Shown here piece after piece: positions 49,394 to 60,800 of a stretch of 64,000 bases of DNA. Each line of letters begins with the position of its first letter. Positions within the stretch are counted from its first letter, which is position 1. The stretch lies in assembly GCF_026914265.1 (NCBI RefSeq), contig NC_069125.1, positions 65,833,479 through 65,897,478 of the forward strand. Reading direction: 5' to 3'. This stretch comes from Mya arenaria (taxonomy: Eukaryota > Mollusca > Bivalvia > Myida > Myidae). The translations under genes and the position numbers were made by a program. Below the pieces are notes generated by a model. That model was not told where the DNA came from. It saw only the letters and a program-made list of their open reading frames with translations, and did no database searches.

Positions 49394-51299
49394 GGGAGCA
49401 GGACTTTTCAACCCCAAGACTTTTCAACCCCTTCTCAAAATGAAGACTTTTCAACCCTTAGACTTTTCAACCCCTATTTTAAAGACTGTTCAACCCCTAC
49501 CTGTTTAGACTTTTCAAACCCTAAATCAAAGACTTTTCAACCCCTAGTTGAAATATTTTGATAGCCATATTGAAGACTTTTCAACCCCTATATCAAAGAC
49601 TTTTCAACCCCTATTATTTTTGTCAGCCAGGTGTTGTCTTTTTCATTGTTTTTGCAAGAAACTTTACCAGTTGTTATTGAAATACAATTAGAGATTTGTT
49701 TGGCTTGTTTGCTACACTTTTCTCCAAAGTATTGGATGAAATTTACAAAGGCTTTGCCTTGATTTACTAAGCACTTGATGGTTAGGTTTTTTCAAAATAA
49801 TATTCCGAACATTAACAATGGTACGGTAAAGTAAGATTTTGGTGCCTGGTTACTCCGAACATGCAATTGTTGTATTATTCTGAAGGATATTACATATCTC
49901 AGCGAATTCACATATATTATGTACAATGTTATTACCATAATTGTGTTCTTTAAATAACAAATTTGAATAATTGCAAAAGAAAATGAAAGCAAAGAAGAAT
50001 TTACGGAACATTCTCCTTTTTGTGCCTGTAGAATGCCAATAAAAACCTGAACTTGAACATTTATAAAACTTTCATTGCTTTTAAAAAAGGTCAACAGTGG
50101 AAACTTTTTTTGTAGTACCATATTGCTATTTCGGTATAGTTTGATTTTAATTCTTGATAATGTATCATCTAAAAATTCAGAGTTTGCGGGTATAAATAAA
50201 TAAAATATATTTTTTGTTTGGTTTTAAATCCTGAAAATCATACACAAAATGTATCAAGCTGCCCATAGTTTGGAATGATGGCCATGATATTAGAACCATA
50301 ATAAACTGTCACTTTCAAGTTACTATAACCTCAATTAAATGTGTTATAATCCCTTAGGAATTTATGACCTTGTCACACAATAATTGTTGCCCATTAATGA
50401 ATGTGCGATCTTCATTCCATTCTTTAATTGCATATATGAAAAGACAATACAATGCTTATAGCATTTTTTTTTTTTACATATATACCACTTTATAATAGAA
50501 TGTCCTTATTTTTTTAAACTGAGAAATAAAAAAACGTTAATAAAATCTTATGTTACACTTATGTAATTTGAAAGCATTTGGAACTCAATCTATAATACAT
50601 TTTTAACATCTTTGAACTCAATGTATACTTTTGTATTTCTTAAACATTGTCTGCTAAATCATGATATTTTGAAATATTATGAAGAATTTTATTTAAAGTT
50701 CAACTCATTTTATTGTCTTTTTTATTGATGACAAAATGTTTTTAAAAAAGTGTTTAAAAACAAACTAAAAGAAAAACAAACGCTGTTTCAATTAATTGAT
50801 GGAGCAGTACCATGCACATAATATATTGTGTGAGGATTTCCTCAGGGAGATAGGGAGGGATTTATGGCTAAGTGACTAAATAGCTAAATGGACAGTCGAG
50901 CATTTTTAAATTTATTTCAATGTAAATATTTAATGAATTATTGTAATATCATGTGTTTCAAGTATGTATATTTTGTATGTATTACATATTTTTTGTTTGT
51001 TATATTTTTAGTCTTAAGATATTCTTGATTTTTAAAAGAAATTTCAAAATAAATTGTTTGCTGTTGTAGTTATTTTCTTAAAAAGGTGAGAAATTAAGGG
51101 GTTGAAAAGTCTTCGTTTATTAGGGGTTGAAAAGTCTTTGTTTAAGGTGGGGTTGAAAAGTCTTAGCACTTTTAGGGGTTGAAATGACAAAGGGGTTGAA
51201 AAGTCTTTGACTTCACAAATGACAAAGGGGTTGAAAAGTCTTTGACTTCACAAATGACAAAGGGGTTGAAAAGTCTTGGGGTTGAAAAGTCTGACAGCC
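49394..51299. mobile_element. DNA-transposon-like element with inverted minisatellite ends
   Basis: Candidate 8-bp target duplication TGTACATG at 49386-49393 and 51300-51307. The left end holds nine copies of AGACTTTTCAACCCCTA-type units (about 49402-49612). The right end holds about seven and a half copies of the reverse complement (about 51096-51292). The outermost 30 bp, two adjacent units, are exact reverse complements of each other. The 1.4-kb interior is AT-rich without a transposase or any long frame. A LINE-tail-like 'GCCAATAAAAACCTGAACTT' is at about 50035. It is probably a non-autonomous element; an 8-bp duplication would suit hAT-type integration, which is inference. Confidence 0.7.
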
Positions 51300-51462
51300 T
51301 GTACATGCACGTGCATGTATGGAGGTATTTTTGTTTTACTACCATACTTTGCAACCATACTTTCTATCATAGGCCCCACGCTATATAGAAGGCAGATATA
51401 AAACTTAATAATGACATGAGTGCGGTTTCAAACCTCTGACATAATCAACATTATCTTAAATA

Positions 51463-51468
51463 TTTATT
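51463..51468 (-). promoter_or_regulatory. Probable polyadenylation signal for SPT6 gene
   Basis: AATAAA on the minus strand, about 385 nt after the stop codon at 51853. Confidence 0.4.
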
Positions 51469-51852
51469 GTAAATAAAATAAGACAAATAAAAAAATCTAC
51501 ATTGTATATACATTTCTCTATCATGATGAGGAAGAGACACTTTACAAACGCATACTTTGCTCTGACACTATGCTTTCATGCATTTTAACGTAAAACAATC
51601 AACTTCACACTGTTAATAGGCAAAGCAACTCATGATTGAGAAAATTGCTGAAAAAACCTGGCATCCACTTAAATTGAACAGATCGAATACCAAAGGTAAA
51701 ATTCTTAATACACCACTTGACACAATCCACACAATGTCACATGCAGAAGACTGATTTTTGTCAATATGGTCTTTCATGATTTGGCCATTAATCAATCATA
51801 TTTTCTCTATTCTCGTCCACGTATTTTATCCATCTGCCAGTCCCATCTCCTC

Positions 51853-54800
51853 TCACTCATCAAACAGTGGTGTGGCGTCTCCCGCGGGAGATTGTCCGAC
51901 GCGACCCCTGGGGGACTGACGCACTGCGGGACTGCGAGGGGTCCCTGGGGCCAACTTTTTGTGCTTGGCCCACATCTCCGCAGCCTTTGCCCAGTCTGTG
52001 CCCGCCTTGCTACCTGTAAGTTAAGTGTAAATGATATATAATCATATAAAAGATGGCCATCATAACTGATATAAAGGAAATTAAGCAAATACATAAAAAC
52101 AAATCAGGTACTCTTTCTAAAGTTATAACCCTTTCATTTAACTAGCACCGGATTTTTCAACATACCGGAGTCCTTCAAAAAGTTACATCTTCACTTTAAT
52201 ATTAAGCTGACCACATTAGATCCACAATCTTAATTTGTTGTAAACCCATATTTGCCTTTCAATGTAATTTGCAGTATTATATGCCTGCCCCAAATAATGT
52301 TCCAACAAAAATTAGAGTAAAAAACCCCGAATATATGCTTTACTCATAACAGAACTTTTGAAAACCCCTCGTAAACAGTATTTGATACATACTAGATTGT
52401 CCACTGCTGCGGGGGGTCCTGGGTGTAGCACCTGGCCACTGGGCCTTCGGGGTTGGCTGATAGGAGGGTGTGGCAGCAGCTGCTGGGGTCAGCAGTGGGG
52501 TCACACTTACTCCAGACTGAAAGAATGAAGTTTATACTTAGTTATTTCATTTCACTCAATTACAAAGACAGCCATTAGCTTATTCAAATCATGCCTGAAT
52601 GAGTTTGCATGGGAGATGCAAGTACTATTATTTAATATAAACAGCAAAAAGGAAGTATCTCAGATATAAGGAATTGTTGGGCATAATGCCGATACCAGAG
52701 CTAGTATTTATTCTTAAAACTATTAAGCTTTCATTGTAAATGTAGCCCATTTGGAGAGCAGTGTCTAGCAGCTTTTTGAAGATGTTTTCATTATAATTGG
52801 GGTGCCATTCAATAAGGTCCAATTTAGGCCAAGAGAGAATCTTTACCCAGCATTTCTAACAACAATATACAGTTAGCGTATTCATTTGAATTGACTGCCA
52901 TCTTAACTAAAAATGATAATAGTGTGTTTATTTAACCAGTTTCCATTGTATTGTATTTTATTAATAAACATAAAAGTTTGAGACCAGCGTACCCTGTATC
53001 CACTGGTGCCAGCCTGTGGTGTGTGTGGAGTGAAGCCCGTCCTGGGGGTGAACCCTGCGGGTGTGAATCCAGGTGTGACCCTTGGTGTGACCCCAGCAGC
53101 AGGAGTGACGCCCGCCACCTGGGCCAACGTGTTGTAAATATTGCTGGGAAGACCCTTTGCTGCACGATGGATGGCTGCAGCATCCACACCTTATTGCAAG
53201 AAACCATAATTATAAATAAGGAGACAACTATTGGTTTAAAGTTACATACCTCAGACCATGTTTCATGTTAGATAGTTGAATACTGGTAGTGTACCATTTG
53301 CTTAATACCAATAAATTAAACTAATACATGTTAAGGATCCTGTTAAACTTCAATTCACCATTTTTAGCTATGAACCAGCAAATTATCTATTAGCATTTTA
53401 TTGCAATAAGGAACAAATGAATGACAGTATTTGTATTATCATATGAAGATAGTAAACAAGTTGTACATGATCTATCAGATCATAAGTATTTGTACTTTTG
53501 GGATATCTTAAAGAACAGTTTTAATATGTTTTTGTATACTTTGTGATTGCTTAACTCTGTCCATATCATTTAAGTTCAGTTTAAATGTTGCTTTTTATCT
53601 TATTTGTATGTAGACTTTAATAGTGTTGCTTTTTACCATGTGTATTTTTGACATGGATTCTTTCTATTGATTGTTTGTATGTATACGTATATTTGTTTGT
53701 TAAGCACTTTTGAACGTATATATTTTGTGATAAAAGTGCTAAATAACTGTGGTATAAAAATAATAATACAAAAGATTGTGGATTTTTTATGAATTAAAAA
53801 CATGATTAAACAAGAGCTGTCACAGTATGTGACGAATGCCCCCGAATGTGACATTGACCTATGAACAAGGTCAGTACATAAAAAGTTAAAGATCAAACAA
53901 ATATATATGGCAAGTTATTTTAAATTGCCTCTGAACATAAAAAATACCACCCATACTTGACAACCTACATTCTTATGTCCTTATATTCAGCATTCCATTG
54001 TGAATAAACTCAAAGTGTATCTTTCACCTTAGAGGTAGGGACATGGGTCTTGCACGTGACACGTCGTCTTGGTATGTCGAACACATGTGGCAAGTAATTT
54101 TAAAATCTGTCCATACAAGAAAAAGTTACAGCCCGGACATAACAACCAATACTCTATGTCCTTATATGCAGCTTTCCATTGTGAATAAACACCTAAGTGT
54201 GACCTTGACCACATGTGGTAAGTTATTTTAAGATCTGTCCATAAAAGGGAAAGTTACAGCCCAGACACGACAACGTATACTCTATGTCCTTATATGCAGC
54301 ATTCCATTGTGAATAAACACCTAAGTGTGACCTTGAACTTAGAGGTAGGGACACGGTTCTTGCACGCGACACGTCGTCTTGGTATGCCGAACACATGTGG
54401 CAAGTTATTTTAAAATCTGTCCATACAACGGAAAGTTACAGCCCGGACACGACAACCTATACTCTATGTCCTTATATGCAGCATTCCATTGGGAATAAAC
54501 ACCTAAGTGTGACCTTGACCTTAGAGGTAGGGACACTGTTCTTGCACGCGACATGTCATCTTGGTATGCCGAACACATGTGGGAAGTTATTTTAAAATCT
54601 GTCCATAATATTCTGAGTTATTGAGTCAGACGGACGTCCGGACGGTGCGATTTTGATATGCTCACCTTCGGGGGCATAAAAAAACAAAAGGACCTGAAAG
54701 TGATGTCAAGTTAGTTCAATATATGTAATTATTGTTTACACACACGCAAGGAGATGCCCACTAATCTTTGGTGAAATTTGACACCTCATTTTGCATAAAA

Positions 54801-57800
54801 TGACTCACCTTGCATGCTGAAGTTTGGAGTATGGCCAACCATGGGTGTTCTACCACTGGGTGTACCCATGCCAATTATGGGATCCCGGAAGTGCTCCTTG
54901 AACCAGCGCATCATTGAGTTGAGGGAATGGAAGCTCTTGTGACGGTACTTGAAGCCTTCCGGGCTCACGCTGATGTATTCTGAACGTGGCTTGTTTCGAG
55001 GCATGTAACACAGCAGGAACTTGCTGGGATATTGCTTTGTGGCACTCAGGTAGTAGGGAATCCTGTTGGGGGAAATCTCTTATATATTTTTTCATTGTTC
55101 TTTTTATATTTCTTCTCAGAAATTACGAGTGAATGACCTATTGCTGTTATGACTCATATCACTAATCAACTGCTTTGAATAAACCCCACCCATGCTTATA
55201 GGTCAAAATGGAGTAACTTACTTAGATGGGTATTTTTTCTTTTCCTCGTACAGTTTCCTTTCTGCAACCTCTTTCTTTCCTCCATCCATGTCCATGTAAT
55301 TTTTGAAGTTGAGAATGTCACGGGCATGGGATGCCATGGGCTGAACATGTCTGGCTATGATTTCATCCAGATCTTCAAACTCCTACAAAAGGAAAAACAC
55401 ACCATAAAGGATACTTGCTATATTTGTTTTTCACATGTGTAGGAGTACCAAATAAAATGAAAGGAACACAATCTTTAACCATGTACAAGAAAGCCTCTAA
55501 ACAATTTGTAGATTTTAGGTACAATAACCATTGAAACCCACAAACCCTTATAAATTCTTACTAATTAAATGGAACAAAACAAATGACATGCAAATTTCAG
55601 AAAACCTGCATACCTCATTACCGATGAGTAGGGACTTGCCGAGACTAAAGGCATTCTCCTTGCCCTGCTCCACTACATCTATGTGATGTAAGACCCCATC
55701 AGCTACCTTCCATGTCACAGTCAGGTGGTCTGCACCCTGGCAAAATATACAATCATGCACTTTTTTACAGAAAGATGATCTCACAGTAACTTAAGAATGG
55801 TATGTTTAAGGACCAGAGCAATTGTAAAAGAAAGCTTAACGCGGTGGATTCAAACACAGAGTGTAAATATTGCCAACATGACCAGACATACAATACAAGA
55901 CCTCTTTTGTAATGCTTTTTGAAGCCTTGCATCACTACATGGACCTCTACAATTACTCAGTTTACCTTACTACTGGGCCTGATAATGCACTCTCCCTGGT
56001 CCATGTTGGCCAAGATCTTCTCACACTCCTTGTAGCTGATGTTGTGGAAGTTAGGGTGTGCTATCACACGCTTTATGTATGCTGAAACATGGTGGAAATG
56101 TAAAGAAATATATACACTGCTTTAATCATACAAAGGCAATAAAATGAAGTAAAAACTTAGTTTTCATATCAATTATAACATTGGAAAGATGCATTTTCAC
56201 TTATATTATATACATGACCATTTTCCAGAGATTCAAGCAACTTACTCTGCCTGGCTTGCAATTTCTTTTTCTCATCCTCTTTTTCTAACTCGCTTTTCTC
56301 TTTGTCAGCATCATAGTAAAGGTCTTTGGGAGGTCTGGTAAAAAAACATGAAGTGTTACTTTTCATTTTGCAAATATTACATACGAGCTTTTATGTACTT
56401 GCACCCTGTTTCATTCATAAAGCAAAAACATATTGACACAGGAAAAATGTAATTATTAATCAAATCTGTGCAATTTACATAAAAGTTAATCAAATAATGA
56501 ATACAGTTCAATACATCTAAATGTATTGCTTACTTCCACTGGTTGTCCTTGTCTAGTAGGTCCGAAGTCTTTGTGGAAAGATCCAATGTGAAGCGGTCAA
56601 TGTCAATCTTTGTGATTCGTGCATGGACAGTCATTCCGATCTATAACACAGAAACCAAACTAACTTTACATCAAATTACATCAGATTGAAGCAAGATGTT
56701 AATAAAGACAATTATTTTATATTTATACAAATGATGCAATATTTCACAAATGGAAATAAATGAAGTTTACCCACCATAAAAGCTATAAAACAAGAAGATC
56801 CATTCCTATATGAACGTCCATTCATATGTAAACTACAAAGAATCATTCCTACCTTAACTCTCTCCAGCGGGTCTGTAACAGTTTTGTCACTAAGATTTTT
56901 GATGTGTATGAAACCGGTGCAGCCATTGTCAAGGCGACTTCGGACCCCAACTGCAGAGCCAGGACAACTTCCATTGTCAAAGTGACTCCATACCTTGAAA
57001 AATTAAAATTTAAGTGTATGAATACAACACTGAAGAGTTCACTCGTACAACAACTATGAGTACAAGTTAAGAGCATGTATATAGACTTTGACATGTATTT
57101 TAATTGATTTATTCAATTATCTGAATTGAAGCTGAATTGGCTCACTTTTGTGCAGTTTCATTCTTCAGAATTTTCTTCCAAGGTATATGTTGTAATCAGA
57201 AACCATATATTTTATGTTGACATCTACCAATACATCATAAACTAAATTTTTGCATAAATACATTAAGTTTTATAAATACACATATTGCCCAACATTATGC
57301 CCACATGAGTGCTCCCTTGTCAAAAAATGTGGTAGATTTCACTTGAGCTTGCAAGCAGTGTGATTAAAGTCGTACCTCACTGAGCTCAGGGAAGTCATTC
57401 TTGTTACAGAATGGGCACTGCCAGAGACCAGTATCTTCGTTCCTGACAGGGTCTGCCTGGTCCAGCTGCTCACCGTGGGGTTTCCGGTGAGCGATACCAA
57501 CCACTCGCACTAACATAAGCTTGCCTGTAACAGGATTGAAAGATATAAAGCATGTATGTGTTTCTAGTTTAAGATACCTTTTGCATGTAATAACACTAAA
57601 TGAAGCATAAACATGTTTTAAGCTTAAGGTTCCATGCTTCTTGTGCAATTTTTTAACTTAAGTGAAGGGCCATAACTCTACTTTTCTAAAGAAGGCTACA
57701 CACTACACCCATGTTGCAACATGCTCGCTAAAATTCCTGTAGAGTTTCATGATCATGGCTCTCATACATTTGCAAATATGCATGACACAAATGGCATTTT

Positions 57801-60800
57801 CTGTATGCCATATTTTCATTAAGTCGAGGGCCATAACTCTGCACTCATTGGCAACAGCAAAAAACCCTTGCTGTTAAACAATCCTGTAAATTTTATGACT
57901 CTGGCTCATAAACTTTTGGAGAAAAGTGGGTTTCAAGATTGCTTGCTCTTGAAGCTATTGTAAATAAAGTATCAAGTCAATTGAGTGGAAATCTAATGTA
58001 TAACTGCACACAGTTATTCTTATTGTCTTTCAGTACTGTAGAAAAACAGACTTCCAATATGTCTTATGAAACTCTTTATGAAAATCAATAGGAGTATTTG
58101 ATGTGGAAATACTCACCTATGTAGAATGTGTCTGGTGTTTCTTTGGTAATCATGTTGAATCGTTCCTCATTGGTAGGTGATCGGTAGGGGGTTCGTAAAT
58201 CCTTATACCTGTGGTTCAACTCAGCTCTGATGTCATACAGAGTGGTGTGCTTGTCACCATAGCCCTGTCTCTCAAGTTCCTCTGCAAAGGCATCAAGGTC
58301 AAGGTCTTTAAGCCTCTCTGGGCTCTCAAGGATTTCCTCAAGGGCCCCGGCTGGATTGGCATCCTCCGCTGTGTCGTCATATTCAAGCGCGTCGACAGCC
58401 ATCTTTCTTGCCCACTCATAGTACTCTGGGTGCACACGAGAACCATCCAAAACCTCCACATATGCCTCCGTGCTGCAACAGTGAATGGAATATCAAGGCC
58501 ATGCCAAATTAATGGTTTGTTTGTTTTTAGCAAGGAAAGATGTTAGTAAGCAGGCAAAATAAACATATTTTTCAATTTTATTTCAAACAGAAGCGGGCTT
58601 AACTATCTTTTCACTATAAGAATGATAATACCTGAACAATTAAAAATGTTAAAAAAATTATTTGGTGTGGCTAGAGTGGTACCCTTCAATTATTGTTTTT
58701 ATCACATTACAAATTGTAGAAACAAGAGGCCCAAAAGGGCCTATGCTCTACTGGCATGGCTTTTGTGGTCATATCAATCCAGAGCATGTATGTATGGGTA
58801 AAAGGCAACAGACATATAGTTTATGTTTGTGTTTGGGTTACCTAAAAACGTAGCACGTTCAACATCTGAGCCCAGAAAGTATTGTAAGCAGATTAGTTGC
58901 ATGAACTATTTTAATATGTGCCAAGTAAAAGTCATCTGACAAAAAAAAAATGCTTTCAAAACTGTACTCATAGTAAAAAATTCTGTAGTTTTAAAAGTTA
59001 AAAAAAGTTGGTCAAAGTCAAGGGCATCCTAGGACAACATTGATCAATTTGAACAAACATTCACAATCAATTGTGCTGAGATGGATGCACGAACACACAA
59101 AAAGATTTCAAAACCTTTCCAGATTTATGTTTACCAAACCTGTGAACCCTGGGTGTGGCCAGTAATGACACCAGGTGCATAACTTAAACATTCACAACCA
59201 ATTTTGTTAAGATGAATGCGCAAACTACAGAACTTAAAGCTAAACAAGAGGCCCAAAAGGGCCTATGCTCTACTGGCATGGCTTTTGTGGTCATATCAAT
59301 CCAGAGCATGGATGTATGGCTAAAAGGCAACAGACATATAGTTTATGTTTTGTTTTTGGGTTACCTGAAAACGTAGCACGTTCAACATCTAAGCCCAGAA
59401 AGTATTTTAAGCAGATAAGTTGCATGAACTATTTTGATATGTGCCAAGTAAAAGTCATCTGACCAAAAAAAAAAATGCTTTCAAAACTGTACTCATAGTA
59501 AAAATTTCTGAAGTTTTAAAAGTTAAAAAAAGTTGGACAAAGTCAAGGGCATCCTAGGACAACATTGATCAATTTGAACAAACATTCACAATCAATTGTG
59601 CTGAGATGGATGCACGAACACACAAAAAGATTTCAAAACCTTTCCAGATTTATGTTTACCAAACCTGTGAACCCTGGGTGTGGCCAGTAATGACACCAGG
59701 TGCATAACTTAAACATTCACAACCAATTTTGTTAAGATGAATGCGCAAACTACAGAACTTAAAGCTAAAAATGGCCTTTGGGCTTTCAACAAGAACAAGG
59801 CAGAGTAATTCACAAAATCAACTGCAGAAGCAAAAAGCAAATTGTCTCTCAAAATCCTAGACTTGCAAATTGTCTCCCTTAACTCTAGACTTGAATTTAC
59901 ATGTACATGTAAACTTGGCTAAAAATAGAATTCGCTCATGCAGACCTGGCTAAAAATAGAAAGCATTTCTTTGCAACTTTCATGGTCCATAATCTAGGCA
60001 TTCATGGGCGGATCTGGCTGGTTTTCGAAAGGAACCGAGCTCTAATTGATATCTAGATACTGTACAAGTTTCATCGAGATACAATCAAAACTGAAGACTG
60101 TATTGTGTTCACAACCAATTGTTTACACAATAGCATTTTTTTATACTATCAAGGGCCATAATCTAGGCATGCATGGGCGGATCTGGCTGGTTTTCGAAAG
60201 GAACCCAGCTCTAATGGATATCTAGATACTGTACAAGTTTCATCAAGATACAATCAAAACTGAAGACTGTATCGTGTTCACAAGCAATTGTTTACAGACG
60301 CACGAACGCACGACCGCACCGATGCACATACTACGTACACATTACCATCGCATAAGCTCTTCTGGCCTTTGGCCAGTAGAGCTAAAAACATGAAAGTTAA
60401 ATTCAAATCTATTGAACATTTGACATTTGCAAGGTTGTCCTTGATTAAACTATCAAAATGATTTAAATCAAGCTCTTCATACCTGTCACCAAGTGAGTTG
60501 GTGTCTATTTTGATGAATCCAGCACAGTTGATGAAAACCTTTGGTCCCATTCTACACATGGTGACTAGATGAGTTCTGTTCTCCAGCCGAGTGCTGTTTT
60601 GGCGTAATGTCTGGGAAAATATTAATTTGCAGTATAAATGGAGAGTATACTTTTCCAAATAACTATAATCAAATTTTACAAACCTGTTAAAATAAGTTGT
60701 GGCAATGTCTGTGAAATAAGTGTGAACAAAACCATGCACAAAACGAAAAGTCGTTGATGGTAATCAATGGCAATTAATGAAAGTAAACACCTCTTAAGTT

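Noticed and set aside
49402-49612. Short direct repeats with variable spacers, superficially CRISPR-like
   Set aside because: Units are too short and irregular, spacers are AT-rich fillers, the setting is animal nuclear DNA, and the motif is mirrored at the other end of the element.
60278-60739. 153-codon minus-strand frame
   Set aside because: Only residues from 60483-60610 are real (an SPT6 exon); the rest is flanking intron and family B repeat.
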